From NCBI GenBank assembly GCA_963277665.1, contig OY728147.1, positions 1,261,571,424 through 1,261,635,423 of the forward strand: a stretch of DNA of 64,000 nt, read 5' to 3'. Both the position numbers and the translations under genes were made by a program. The DNA comes from Viscum album (taxonomy: Eukaryota > Streptophyta > Magnoliopsida > Santalales > Viscaceae). Shown here piece by piece: positions 23,048 through 36,630 of this stretch. The stretch's first letter is position 1. Every line of letters begins with the position of its first letter. Under the pieces are notes generated by a model. The model was not told the DNA's origin. It saw only the letters and a program-made list of their open reading frames with translations, and ran no database searches.

Positions 23048-26000
23048 TTTTTTTTATATGAAACTCGGTAATTATCCTTATTTTAGTTTCAAACATGTAG
23101 TTTTCTTATTCGATAAAAACATCAAGTTGATTGTGTTGTCACACAAGAGAATAAGATTCTTTCTTCATTTGAACTCTAGTGGATTAATTTATTTATTGTA
23201 CTATTCTTCCAACACCTCTTAGAAAGTAAAAAATCCTTATTTCTATATTTAATATAGGAAAAAACATCTAGAGAATATTAAATCCTGATTATATAAAAAC
23301 ATCATTTTATTTTTCAAATAATTCTATCTTCTTTATTATCTACACACACTCATAATATATACATGTATTTCAAGTAGGTATCCCCCTCTTGGAGAGAATA
23401 TAGATCTAGAATTTTTCTTAAGTGTGTTTCTATTATTTTTCACCATTAATTTACTTATCAATTTATCTTCCTTTATAGTTGAAATATATATTTTTTCAGA
23501 TTAAAATGATCATATCCTAATACAACTTATTCTAAAACACATGATCATTGGATGCCAATACAGTTATTTTATCTTATTAAAGCTTCATATATATATTCTT
23601 GAACTTTCTCATTTTGAACACTACCAATATTGAGATATTTATTTTTTTTAATGTTTTTTATTTTAGACACAATATTCTTTTGAGAACAACAACCTCAACT
23701 TTCAATTCCTCAAATCGCTTTCTTATTCCTTCATAAATTTCAATCAGATCACTAATAATTCTTATTTGTTCTTTGATAATCACCATTAACTTAATAATAG
23801 TACCACTATCTTTTTCACATTTAAAAACATTAGTTTCATATAATAAAATTTTCATTTATTATTCGTTTCTTTGATGTAATTTATTATATTCTTATGTCAT
23901 GTCATTTTTTTAATTATAATCACTTATTGTCAACATTTTTAAGGGAATATTAAATTTCAAGAATTTTAGTAACTCTAATAACTTTTTATTCACCATAAAT
24001 TTTTACATCCTTTTAATGTTATTAGTCAATTATAAACACCATATAATCTTATTTACATTAATCACAATTTTTTAAATCTTCTTTCTATGTCTCATTTTAA
24101 TTATTTTCATGTTCCATTAATAAATTATCCTTTCCATTAAAATTTAATGATGATATAGTGAATGTAATTAAAAATAACTTCTTTATTATCATATTTTTAT
24201 AGTCATATCATATTTATTGAGTGTTATATTTCATGCCCCGCTTAGAAGAAATTCAAAAAAACATTACATATCTGATACAGGCTAAGGGTATCATTACATT
24301 AAAATTTTATTTTTTTATTGATCTTATTAGAGAAAAATTACATTAATTAATCCAATTATTTATTTTATTTATCCATAACTAATTTTTTTGATGATTTTCA
24401 AATATACATATTTATAATTTTTTACAACCTTTTATACTTCTTCTTTTATTTACCTCTCATAAGAAACTTTGATATTTTTTAAACCATCAAGTTACACTGT
24501 ATTAAAGTATATTTCCTCAATGATATATTCCATTTTGTTAAAATTATTAGGAAATCACTTTAAAAAAATTTAACAATATCAACATTATTAATATCTTCTC
24601 TAACCTATTTATGGAACCAACCACCCCAGTAAATTATTGAAAAATATATCATTTGTCTCTAATGAAAACTAGAGTTTTTATTCCAAATTTTTTGAATAAC
24701 CTTGATAAGTGTTGTTGATATTATACTATAGTGCCTTGTGTTTATTTTAATCCATTACCATAGTATAATTTATGTTTAATAATAATCCATTAATATAATT
24801 CAATGATTTATCATTACTTTACAATTCATGTATGTCTTTATCAATATAGACTAAGTTTATCTATTTTGAAATCGAAATTACTTATATAGAATTCAAATAA
24901 ATTTCCATAAAAATAGTCTTTAAATAATTAATCATTATAATCTTTTATAACATAAATTTTCATTCATCAAAAATAGGGATCCCTTTTTGATTGACTGGAT
25001 AGTCTATATAGAAAATAAAATAATCACAACATCAAAAACAAACATGAGGCCTTATAATTGTTGGAACTGATGCAAATTGTTGGTGGAAATAATTCATCCC
25101 AAATAATTAATATTACTTTAGAGGATTGAGTTAAATTAGAATTATTATTAAACTTATAACTTATGATTAAAAGTATCTAATAGATCATGTTTCTCTATTA
25201 AGAAGAACCAACCTAAACTGATATTAAATATCAATATGTAAACATAGTATATATCTAGGGGACAAAATAATTTACTTCATTTACCTAGTGTGGGATATAT
25301 AAAAGGAATATAAAACTCACTTTTCATATTTAAAATCAATATAAAGATCACTTGATACAATTACAATAAAGGAAGTTAAACATGTTATCTACTCCATAAG
25401 GTGCTGTGATGGTTCACTGCCTTGATAAATTGATATATAAAAGGATGAGATTAAACAATAAATAAGACCTAAAAATAATGTGGTGATCACTCCTGTTTAT
25501 ACCCCATCATAATTATATTTTCCATGAAATATATCAATAAACTTATTTTATTTTTCCTTTTTTATAGAATCCATGTATGACTTCACTCTCACTGTATCCT
25601 CTTCTTTGTATTTCCATACCACTATATTGATTATTCCCAACTCCTCAAATTAAATAATGAAATCAAAATAATATAATGCTTCTATTTAATATAAATCCAT
25701 GTGAACATTAACATCCAAGTATTTTTCCATGTGTATAATTAACCTTTGAGAAAATATACCTTTCCAAATTAGCATTAAGACCTATTAATAGATATCAAGG
25801 AAATCATGATCATAGAATCACATCCCTATATGTCCAAAAGAACCCAAAATTTTTTATTATATTATTTCCTTTTTCTAATAAACATCCTTAATAAATATTA
25901 TATTATATATTTCACATCAACCACACATCATGTGATCTTCATCCATGACTTGAGATCCATCCAGGAAAAACACTACCATGATTATTTAATAATAAACATG

Positions 26001-27783
26001 ATTATATCATAAGGAGAAATATCATAAATAATGTACTAAATCAAGATATTGACACCATATATTTTGAAAAAATTATTCATAATCAAAAAATTAATCACAA
26101 CCAGGGATATGTCGAATCACCCTCTTCTATTCAACATTCTCTAATACATGTGAAAAATTGTCAATTCACAAACATCACAAAAAATTATAAAAGGATATCC
26201 ATTAATTTATTCTTATAAAATTTTATGTCATCTTCTTTGAAAATATTTACATTGGTGAAATATTCATTCACCAGTAGTGTGAGGATGATTTCCAAAAGAG
26301 TTCATGCCCATGCTTTGTGTGAATTTTCCAAACAAAATCAGGTTATTAGTAGAAAAATGAAATAATTTAATACCTTTAGGAAAATTATTTACCAATAAAT
26401 TTTCATATTACACTCTTATATCATATAAAAAAATCTATATATTTTTTATATAGTATCTTCCATGTACAATGTTCAATGAAAATAGGATTCAAAGCCCAGT
26501 TGTGATATCCATGTATCTTCACATGTGATTCCTGTTATTTCCTTCCATGATATCTTATATTTATTTAGTGACCCACGTATTTATAGTAAACCATGTTGCT
26601 ATCAATGAAATTTTTATTAAATTATGTTAGGTCTATAACATATGTATATCTTATCCAATTACTACTTGCACGTCTTTCCACCAAAATTGATAACCAATAT
26701 CACCTCTAGTGATATGAACTTTTTTCAATTATGTTTCTACTTAAATTTTCACCATCCACTTATATTATTGAATGAACCATTATTTCAGCCATATATTCCT
26801 TGAAAATAAATCAGATAAGAAATTAAAATATAAAAAATCTAATTAGTTTAAAAAAAAATTTGATTCACTAGAAAGTTGATTCACTTCCCACTTCTCCCAT
26901 GTAATTAATTTTTATTTTTATAATCAAATTTTGTAGGATTTATTATTCATGAGGTGAGTGTGGTAAAAATCTAGTGACTCGTTATGAGAATATAACACGT
27001 ATGGTATACTTTTATATTTTTGTCACCTTATATTGTTTCCTAAATAAACATTTCCTTATATATCCTTAAATTTTAGTGAATAAAGATTTTATCATGCTTT
27101 TTGAACCTTTTTATTTCATTTAAGAGGATAATAGACAAATTAAAGGGTAGATAACTAACTGAGTATAAAATATGTGTTGAAATTAAAATCTAGATAATGG
27201 AAGAATGGTCAAAAACATATCCAATAAAGGGAAATTTTAGACCCCATTCTATGTTAGAATTAATGTTTTATGGTTTCTAAGAAGTTTTTCATGTTTAATT
27301 AAGGAATTATAAAGGGAATGTCCACTAAATGTGAAGTAAAACTACATCGGGGGATATATCATAATGAGTGAGTAAAGGATATTGCATCTAGTAATAGGTG
27401 AGTTTCTTAAGGAAGTATACTTCTCAAATGACATCATTGAATGTGAAGAAATGTATTATAAAGCCTAAATCACAAAACCCTTAATCACGGGAAGAGAAAT
27501 TACCCAATTAGAGGCCATGAAATCGGTGAAATATACATTCTTGGCTATTTATGTGAAGTAAAAAAATATTCAATAATATGTTAAAAAAGGCTTGAGGTTT
27601 TGTTACATGACATAGGAGGTGACTGGTTAATATATCTCTACATTCCCTAGAAATCTATTTTTTTGTACAATTGAATAGGGTATATTGTAGAAGGTGTTAT
27701 GGTGTTCCATAGAGTTTGAAAGAGGTAGGTATTATCAAGGATAATGAAAAGGTAGAGCTTGAATATCTTAAGGGATTATATTC
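23048..27783. other. AT-rich intergenic DNA, no gene
   Basis: About 4.7 kb of very AT-rich sequence between E1 and E3. Open frames (23037-23222, 23658-23855, 25806-26012) are short, hydrophobic or Ile/Lys-rich and unlike known families. From about 27280 to 27780 the base composition is less extreme and could be a fossil repeat, but I recognise no motif. Confidence 0.55.
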
Positions 27784-27788
27784 ATATC
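27784..27788. repeat. Target-site duplication of E3, left copy (ATATC)
   Basis: Directly before the LTR start TATAACATCC; an identical ATATC follows the far LTR end at 47946-47950, twenty kilobases away. Confidence 0.85.
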
Positions 27789-28491
27789 TATAACATCCTC
27801 ACCCAGGTGCCACACAACAGTGCTTTGAGCTGGTCAGTCACATGACCTCAAATGGGCCTCCCCATACGCCAGAGGATGCCGGTTAGTAGTGAGGGTATGA
27901 TAAGTTGATCATGGTGAGACTATACCATATTTTATTAGAGTAGTAAACTAGTGGAAAAAACAATAGTGAAATAATATATAACCATAAACATTTACAATAA
28001 CTCAAGAAAATCAAATTAGGAAATACAATATCCAACTAAATCATAAAACATTTCATGATAAAGTAATTGTCAAGAGACTAAAATGAAAACTAAAAATAAG
28101 GACGCTGATGACCCCAAAGCGGGTATCAAACCATGTCTGGTTCCCTTATCCAAAGTCCATCCCCAAATCATAAATCTAAACCAGGGCCTTTTCCCTTAAC
28201 ATTTCTTGTAACAAAAGAGTCTATACGGGTACTGGTCAGGTAGCCCGGGTAGGGTGTGAGTGAAACTCAATAGGCAACCACCAATAGTGTATAAAAAATA
28301 CAACTAATGAAATATTATGAAGTTGTATAAATAATTAATTAAATTGAATAATTAAACATTTATCACATAATTAAATATTCTCTATTTAACCACATAAACC
28401 CTTGGGTTCCTAAGGACACCAAAATCTTAGTACCTACTTTAGCCTATGATAGAATCTTATTTATCCATAAGGGATATTAAAATTGAATTCC

Positions 28492-28740
28492 CATGTTACC
28501 ATTAACCATTTCTCAATTTAATGAACATGTTACCATTCTTAATACTTGTCCAAATGTCCATGTTACCATTCACCATTTAATAACACATAATTGAATGAGC
28601 ATGTTACCATTCATAATACTTTGAAGAATATCCATGTTACCATTCACAACTTAATAACACATAATTTAATGAGCATGTTACCATTCATAAAACTTGGTTG
28701 AATTCCCATGTCAACATTTACCACTTAACAATACATAATT
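28492..28740. repeat. Tandem array in E3 LTR, alternating 33/41 bp spacing
   Basis: The word CATGTTACCATT or a near form begins at 28492, 28526, 28559, 28600, 28633, 28674 and 28707. Spacings are 34, 33, 41, 33, 41, 33, so the later part is a 74 bp double unit. The other LTR has eight copies in 36046-36330. Confidence 0.8.
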
Positions 28741-28764
28741 GACAACATCACAATATTACATATA

Positions 28765-29045
28765 TCTCAAAAACCCATAAATTAATTCTAAAATTAATTA
28801 ATCATACTCAAAATTTCAATATCTCATAATTAATTCTCTAATTAATTATTAAATCATTAACATAAATATCCCATAATTAATTCCTTAATTAATTATCCCA
28901 ATTCATAATATCAATATACCATAATTAATTCCATGATTAATTATCTCAATTAATAATCCCAACATTAAGTAATTAATTCAACAATTAATTATCAATTTCA
29001 CATTCTCAATATCTAACAATTAATTATATAATTAATTATCCCCAA
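28765..29045. repeat. AATTAATT-rich tandem array in E3 LTR
   Basis: A loose unit of about 45-50 bp, of the type ATATCCCATAATTAATTCC followed by TTAATTAATTATC, repeated about six times. The counterpart is at 36360-36630 in the other LTR. The unit contains AATTAATT palindromes. Confidence 0.7.
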
Positions 29046-29993
29046 ATCCCACAAATTTCACAATTTGTTAATGAATTAATTCCCTATATTAAATAATTAT
29101 TTTATGAAATTCAATTGCTAAAAAATCATGAAATTGTACAATTTTCATACATTTAATCAAAACTAGGACTATGGTATTTGAATATTATACCACCTACCAT
29201 AATTCATCGATGAAAAATATCTTATGTAATTCCCTAAAAATTGATAGACACAATGATGTAGAACGAGGTCTGAGTCTCAAAACCCTAAATCAAGATTAAA
29301 GAAAATAAAATTCTCCTCAATCTCAATCTAAATATATAATCATAGATCTATACCTCAAAAATTCTATTTATATATAACCAAAAATATGGTTACATTGCTA
29401 AAATAAAGTGATATGAATGGGAGAAGAATGAGAAAATAACTGGGATAGGATTCACTTACCTAGAGAGGTTCAGATCTTTGATCTGGGATTCGAATCATGA
29501 AGAATGGATCTTGGGAAGGCTTGGAACTCATCTGGAGAGCTCCAAAATCATCAAAGATGGCCTATGGTTGAATGGGGGTCAATTGGAGATTAACTAGGGG
29601 GTTCGTGTAATTAAAAAAACTAATTTTAGGGAGAATTTAATTCTTGTATATGATTTGCTGGGAATGGGCACACAATTTTCTATAACCATGTTCCTAAAAT
29701 GTGTTCCTATTATATAGAAGTGAATGTTTAGACCAAAGTGGCCATATAGTTTGGAAAACATACACAAACTATGTAATTCCTCTCTGTCCAGGGTTGCATA
29801 GTTAGCTGGGATGGGATGGATGGATTTCCCTAACCATGTGAAATTCATGCACATCAATGATTCTTTCATTTTTCTCAAATTTTCACTTAAACACACCCCA
29901 ACATAAAACCAAAATCAAAATTACTCAATAATAAAAAAAATAGTACAAGAAAATGATGTCGAAACAACTCCAAAAAATGTCGGTATGTTAAAA

Positions 29994-30005
29994 TCTCCCC
30001 ACCTT
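29994..30005 (-). promoter_or_regulatory. Polypurine tract of E3
   Basis: Minus strand AAGGTGGGGAGA lies against the LTR end at 29992/29993. Confidence 0.65.
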
Positions 30006-30074
30006 AAAACAACTCATCCTTGAACTATAGTCCAACGCATCTCTATGATTCCAAGAAAAAATGATTGAGCCATA

Positions 30075-30240
30075 GATCCTACATATCTTCCTACCTTTCC
30101 TATGTTTCTTCGTTCACACTCCCATGTTTCCTCTATACACAAACTATTGGCATGGTCTTTCCCCGTAGCACATTCTCATTACGATCCAACACACTTATCA
30201 GATGCTCCTCAAAGGACAACATATCCCAAGATCAAAATCA
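30075..30240 (-). pseudogene. E3 chromodomain, degraded
   Basis: Minus frames read MLSFEEHLISVLDRNENVLRGKTMPIVCV, a stop, RKHGSV, then in a shifted frame EETWECE. This follows the chromodomain pattern of E2 (YEEHPIEILDR ... RNKTTLLVKVLWRNH ... EATWE). It marks E3 as a chromovirus. The plus-strand open frame 30065-30289 is its shadow. Confidence 0.7.
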
Positions 30241-30299
30241 TCCACATCAATCACATGATAAGGGTCAGGTGATATCTCTTCAGTTGTGACACATAGAAA

Positions 30300-31330
30300 A
30301 TTTTATTCATAGAATTTTACTTCTATGGAATAGCCAGTTGGTATGCCCTTATCCCAATTCTCTCCAAAACCTCCAATTGACCAATGAACCTACAGGCCAA
30401 CTTTCCCTACCTTAATATCCTATAGTGACGTAGTGGAGATGATAGCCCCATGAAAACAAAATCACCCTCAATAAACACTAGGGGTTATCGACATCTATTA
30501 GCATATGAATTTTATATAATTTGATCCATATACATACGTTTTCAAATTAGTTGAACTTTTTCTAAGGTCTCCTATACAAAACTTGGTCCCAACAACACTG
30601 ACTCACCAACCTCCATCAAGCATAAGAGGTGATCTATATAACCTACCACAATGTTCCTCAAATGGTGACATCTATATCATATGATGAAAACTTTTGTGAT
30701 AGGAAAACTTCACCGAAGAAAATTTCTTCTCCCAAGATCATCCAAAGTATAAGATACATGCTCGCATCATATCCTTAATCACCTATACAGTATGTTCTAA
30801 CTTCCCATATATCTATGCGTGGAAGTCTATACTCAATAATATCTGTGTACTGTGAACCTTCTACAATCCCTACTAGAAGCATGATGTGAAACGTGAGTCA
30901 CAGTTTGAAACTATAGTCCATTGAACCCCATTCAGATATACTATCTCTCAAACCTAAAATATCCAAGCTTCTACACTGATAAAGTCGCCCTTATAGGCAA
31001 GAAATGCAATACTTTTGTTAGTTGATCAACAATAACCCAGATAGTGTCATTATTCTTTTCTATATTTTGGAGACCCACCACAAAAATCATGGTCACATTA
31101 TCCAACTTCCACTCCAGTATGTGTAACAGAAGCAGCAAACCTCTAGGTCAATGATGCTCTTCCTCCACCTACTAATAGGTGTATCATCGCGTCATGAACC
31201 CCGTTATCTTTTTTTTCATTCTCGGTGACCAAAATAGTCATTGTACATCATGGTACATTTTGGTCACACCTGGATGTACCTCCCACTTTGAGGCATGTAA
31301 TTCCCAAATCATCTCCTCTTGTATTCTCGT
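30300..31330 (-). pseudogene. E3 integrase, degraded
   Basis: Zinc-binding region at about 31228-31310: LHASKWEVHPGVTKMYHDV. Core near 30985-31090: NVTMIFVVGL, where the first catalytic Asp (MDF) is Ile, followed by DTIWVIVDQLTK. The segment with the third acid reads GKLEHTV near 30790-30815 and still has Glu, but is flanked by stops. Confidence 0.7.
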
Positions 31331-32180
31331 AGTCACAAAAACTCAATTCTTGACATAGACGATCTCATCCTCATATATTCTCTAATCATAGGGTGACTCC
31401 CCACCTTCAAGGATTTACCTCAAGGTCAAAAACTTCGTATCCCCATAATTCATGTCTCTAAACTGTCTTAAAAGTATAGAATCCACAAAAAATGATTCCA
31501 GATTCATCTTCTCATAAATATCTTGAACCACCACATGAATCTCAGCCCGCAAGCCCATCATCTTCCACTCAGAACAAGACTCATAAACCACATGAGTCTA
31601 TGTTTTCCTACTCAAATCATCAACAATATTGTCTCCTTTCCTATGCATATATGATAGTTTAAAATTCAAATATTGCATATACTAAACCCATATCTATTGT
31701 CGAAGATTCAAATATCATTCTAAGAATTTATACCTTAATCTATTGTAATACACAAACACAATCAACGTATCTCCTAAAAGATAATTCTGCCAACACATCA
31801 AATCATAAACCATAATTTCTAGCTCGAGGTCATGTGTCGGGTAGTTATGTTTACGTTTCCTCAACTATGGAGACTCATATTCCACAACATGATCCCCCTA
31901 TATCAACATAAAACTGATTCTGATCCCATAAGCATTACAATACATCGTAAACTCCTCCCCTGGCTCAGGTAAGATCTATATTGGTGCTTATTTCAAGTGC
32001 TTCTTCATCTCCAAAATGGAATTTGCACATGATTCCAACCAAAAAAATTTATACTCTTCTTTGTCATGATCGGAAGAGGTGATTCAAATATAAAAAAATA
32101 CTAGATTAATCTTTGATAATATCAAGCTAACCCTATAAAGCTATGGATATTTAATACATTCTTGGGATGCTCTCAAGAAA
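31331..32180 (-). pseudogene. E3 RNase H and linker, degraded
   Basis: [15 protein letters not shown] at about 31810-31855 is the conserved second RNase H motif. The upstream first motif and the downstream linker are present only as fragments with stops. Confidence 0.6.
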
Positions 32181-32895
32181 CCACTACCTAAACCTTCTTT
32201 GGGTCTACTGACACACCATCCTCTAAGAGGATGTGTCCTAAGAAGTGTACCGGATCAATACAGAATTGACACTTAGATATCTTGGTGTATATTTGATGCT
32301 CTCTCGATGTACTAAGGACAATGTCAAGGTGTTTTTCATGATTTTCATGAGTCTTAGAGTACACCAAGATTTCATCGACTAACACTACAACAAACTAACC
32401 TAGGTATAGGTGGAATATTCTATTCATCAATCCCATAAACAACTCTGGTGTGTACTTTAACCCAAAAAAAATTAAGAAGAACTCATTTAGTCCATACCAA
32501 CATATTAAATATTTCCTCGATATATCAAAATTCTAAACTCTTAATTGATTGTAACATGATCTCAAATCAATCATCTAGAACACACAATATCCTCTCAACT
32601 AGCCAAATAGATTGTCGATACGTGGAAGAGGATACCATTTCTTCACATTAATCTGGTTCAACTTCTGGTATTTGACACACAAGCATAGAGTCATGTCCAC
32701 CTTATTATCAAACAAACCAGTGAACCCCATTGTGATGTACTCAGTCGGATAAATCTTTTATCCTCAAACACCAATAGTTGTGTCTTGAGAACTTGAATCT
32801 CTGTCAGTTTTGTTCTATATGGTGGAATTGAAACTGGATCAACCCCTGGCATGATATCAATTTTGAATGCCATATCCCTATTAGGTGGAAGCCCT
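32181..32895 (-). pseudogene. E3 reverse transcriptase, degraded
   Basis: 32691-32873 translates to KIDIMPGVDPVSIPPYRTKLTEIQVLK and STSQWGSLVCLI, the start of RT. 32188-32385 gives LVDEILVYSKTHENHEKHLDIVL and FLGHILLEDGVSVDPKKV, the active-site box and following helices. The usual VDD pair is VDE: Asp is at 32374-32376 and Glu at 32371-32373. Confidence 0.8.
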
Positions 32896-33460
32896 AATAA
32901 GTCTTCAGGAAATTCATCATAAACCTATTCCACTTCTAGTGAAAAGAAATCTTGCTTGGCACCTCCTTCATCCAGAAAAAGACTAGCAACCTAGGTTGTG
33001 GAATCTCCTAGCTACTGAGTAATTGGACTTACTCAGCCTTACTAGATATCCCACTCCCCATGGTGAATGTAACAGTCATACTTAGGATATATAAATGTCA
33101 CTATCATGTGGTAACAATAAATGTGGGCTCAATATATGACTGGACAATCCACACCCATAATCACATCAAATCCTGACATATCAAGAATATAGATATCCCA
33201 GAGAAAACGGTACTCCCCAGTCTTGAGAGAACATCCCTTTCACAAACAGATGTATCTAGACCGTACTCCCAATGGTTAATATATGGAAATTACCCTAATC
33301 ACAAACTCCACTTCCATGCTCCAACTATTAACAATTTTTTCATACATAAAGGAATGAGAGGAACCAATATAAAATAAGGAATAGTACAATATAGAATCTA
33401 CAATAATAGCACCTCTCATTATTGATGGACCATCCTCTCTAGCCACAAGTGTAGACTACA
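32896..33460 (-). pseudogene. E3 protease, degraded
   Basis: Near 33335-33375 the minus strand reads LFYIGSSHSFMYE, a retrotransposon protease site in which the catalytic Asp is Tyr. The fragment cannot be active. Confidence 0.55.
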
Positions 33461-34610
33461 CTGCATGTAATTTTAGTGCCCTTATTCCCTAGGATGAATT
33501 CTAACTCCCTTGAGTTACACCACTCTATTGATATGGGTTCTCTTTCCTAAAAGAAATCATCCCATTTCCCTTGCCATCTCGACCAATACAACTCCATATT
33601 TCATACTTATCTAGTGTAGAAGATCACCTTCATGAACCCTAGTTCGGTCTAGCTCCCCATCACTAACCTTATACTGTGGGTTTGAACAAAACCTCAGTAG
33701 ATTTCCCATATTGCTGCAAGATTGGCACTGCATTGGTTTTTAGGGATAGTTCCTATGATAATGTCTTGTCTTACCACACTAGTGACAGACCACTCTTGTA
33801 AGGTCATGTGAAACTGATCCCACTATCTGGGTACTCTACTTCCTACTACTCTATATAACCTTATCATAGAGATTCTTCCTAGTCTCAAAATTCATTCCCC
33901 CTAGTAGTCTAGTTAGAACCACCTATTATTTACTAGAAGCATCCCATAGGTTCCCCTCAACACTGAGATCCTTATCCACAACCTCAATATACTTGTTTAA
34001 TCGAAATAGGTAAACTCGGTACATAATCTCTCACTTAATTCCAATTTGAAAACATCTTTTAATAGATATATTATATCCTTATAAAATTGGAGCAGATCAG
34101 TGTAAGTCCATAAAGAGTTCAACATATTCCATCATGTATATGCTCCCCTAAGTCAGCCATAAGAACTCAAATACTCTATCCTGCCTCAGCATCTGTAGAT
34201 AGAATTGCTCTCGGAACTTCTATAAAAAGTCCTTCTATAGCATAACATCATCATGTCTAGTCCATGCATGAATTTACCACCAAATATTCACTGATCCTCA
34301 TAGAATATAATTGGAAAACATGACCAAATTATCCGTAGGAGTCTCCAAATGGGCATGTATCATCTCGATAGACTCAACCCAGAACTCATCTCCCTCAGAT
34401 CCACCATATCTTGTAAAATTTGTAGGGTGATCTAACTGAAACTCCCCTTTTAGGTTATAAATACTCTTCATAACCCACCCTAGGTCCCTTTCCATTAATT
34501 TCATGAAGTGATAAAAGTTATATCGAAATATCTCCCTTGATTCCTCACGTGTCACTATCAGAGCCTCAGATTCCACTACAAGTGATTCATCTCCATCCAT
34601 CTCCTCTTTT
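33461..34610 (-). pseudogene. E3 gag, degraded
   Basis: A CCHC knuckle at 33743-33787 reads C-H-stop-C-G-K-T-R-H-Y-H-R-N-Y: second position a stop, last Cys now Tyr. The N-terminal end, 34298-34600 (100 codons), has DEFWVESIEMIHAHLETPTDNLVMFSNYIL, matching the gag helix seen in E5 (VEDWLRNIELLFEFLETPDS). The initiator region was not resolved beyond the Met at 34600. Confidence 0.65.
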
Positions 34611-35322
34611 CACCCTTTCAATAAGAATCATTGTATAGGAATATCTCTAAAATTAAAAACATACATCTTAGGACACATAACACAACTTTAACACATTTAC
34701 ATAATAAGAAAATTATATTAATCCACAATAAGTCTTTCCCCTAAACCACATCACGTGGTCAAAACCAAGGCGATATCATTACCCTTAACCATCCTACACC
34801 TAGGTCTTGGATATCCATTGGTATTCTCATTATCATATCAATTTTTTCATTTAAACATCCATTAATTCACATTTTTCATCATTTTATGATTATAACGTTA
34901 TATATTAGGCACTATTTTCAATTTAATTTCACAAGAAAGTAAAAATAGATTAAGTTTATCAATGAACTCAAAACCAATTTTCCTGTGTGTGTCTATAATT
35001 ATGCATGTTAGAAAATAATCATGAGTGACTAAAATGATTAATTCACACTAAACTATAATGCAATGCCAATAAATGTGTCAATTATCAATAATTTTAAAAA
35101 ACAATAATCACATCACACAGCATGTTTTTATCTCAAGGTGAAATAATATTTAACTATAACATTGAACAGCAGAAAAAATAATCCCACTCTAGGTACTTCG
35201 GTTCTCCCCCATACATGGGTTTGAAACTACAATGCATGAGCTCATGGCTAAGGCCCTACTCTTCCTACTCTCTTTTATACCTTTACCAAATAGTAAGAAA
35301 AAATAAAAATAAAAGAAAACTC
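34611..35322 (-). other. E3 untranslated leader
   Basis: About 700 bp between gag and the primer site with no open frame of note; AT-rich. Confidence 0.5.
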
Positions 35323-35334
35323 ATATAATACAAC
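35323..35334 (-). promoter_or_regulatory. Primer-binding site of E3, degraded
   Basis: Minus strand GTTGTATTATAT directly beside the LTR start is a decayed GTTGGTATCAGA. It is identified mainly by position. Confidence 0.45.
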
Positions 35335-36045
35335 TTTGTAAAATCTAGGCCTAAGTTTCACACACTGGTGCTTCAAGTTAGTTGGTCACATAACCTCAAG
35401 CGTGCATCCCCATATGTTTGTGTCTTCTGACTAGCAGTGAGGGTATGATAAGTAGATCATATGGAGACTATACCCTCTTTTATCAAAGTAATAAACAAAT
35501 AAAAATAAATAATCAATAGTGGAAGAATATATATAACCATAAATAATGCTAATATATCATGATAATCAAAGAAGTAAATAAAATATACAACTAAAGAAGA
35601 AAGCATGTTATTATATTGCAAGTGTCAAGTGTTGAAAATGAAAACTAAAAATAAATACATAGACAACTCCCAAGTGGGTCTTAAACCGCATCAGGTTCCC
35701 TTATCCAAGATCTATCCCCAAATCAGCAATCTAAACCAGGACATTTAGCCTTAACCTATCCTACAACAATAAATTATCGTCGAGTACCGATCAGGCAGCC
35801 TGAGTAGGGTTTGAGTACAACTCAATATGCCACTCCCAACGGTGTCTAAAATTCCCTTTAAAGATAGAGTATGTAGTTGTATAAAGAAATAAGTACAATT
35901 CATAATTAAATAGTTATCACATTATTAAATATTCTCTATTTAACCACATAAACTCCCAGGTTCCAAAGGACACCCAAACCTCAATACCTGCTTCAGTCTA
36001 TGCCGAAGTCCGATCTATCCCCACGGGATATAGCATTTGAATTTC

Positions 36046-36330
36046 CATGTTACCATTCATAATCTCACAAGTAAATGACCATGATATCATTCAAAAAAAA
36101 TTACTTGGATGACCATATTACCATTGTTAATACATGGCTCAATTTCCATGTTACCATTCACCCTTTAATAAAACATAATTGAATTAGAATGTTACAATTC
36201 ATAATACCTATCCAAATTTCAATGTTACCATTTACCATTTAATAACACGTAATTTAATAAGCATGTTACTATTCAGAATACTTGCTTGAATGTCCATGTT
36301 TCCATTCACTACTTAATAATATATAACTGA
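36046..36330. repeat. Tandem array in E3 5' LTR (CATGTTACCATT)
   Basis: Copies begin at 36046, 36080, 36113, 36147, 36188, 36221, 36262 and 36295: spacings 34, 33, 34, 41, 33, 41, 33. One half-unit more than in the other LTR, so the array changed length after insertion. Confidence 0.75.
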
Positions 36331-36359
36331 AAACATCACAATATTATCTATATCTAAAA

Positions 36360-36630
36360 AACCCGTTAATTAATTTGGAAATTTATTAATCATACTCACA
36401 ATTTCAATATAGCGTAATTAATTCACCAATTAATTATTCAATTCTATACATCAATATCCCACAATTAATTCCATGATTAATTATCTCTATTGATAATGTC
36501 AATACCCATAATTAATTCAATAATTGATTATCTCAATTAAAAATCCCAACATCATGTAATTAATTCCACAATTAATTATCCACTTCACAGTCTCAATATC
36601 TCACAATTAATTGTAAAATTAATTATCCCC
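36360..36630. repeat. AATTAATT-rich tandem array in E3 5' LTR
   Basis: Counterpart of 28765-29045, with units of about 45-50 bp. Confidence 0.65.

Larger units (their letters stand above)
27789..29992 (-). repeat. 3' LTR of E3 (minus orientation)
   Basis: 2204 bp from TATAACATCCTC to GTTAAA. Matches the other LTR in several blocks, for example GTGAGGGTATGATAAG near 27890 and 35437. It holds two internal arrays: the CATGTTACCATTCA array (28492-28740) and an AATTAATT-rich array (28765-29045). The open frame at 29594-29896 is near its end and not supported as a gene. Confidence 0.82.

Noticed and set aside
25806..26012. 68-codon frame in AT-rich DNA
   Set aside because: No motif, random composition.
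28492..28740. Regularly spaced repeats that could suggest a CRISPR array
   Set aside because: Spacers are themselves repeats (74 bp dimers) inside a plant LTR; no cas genes, and the genome is eukaryotic.
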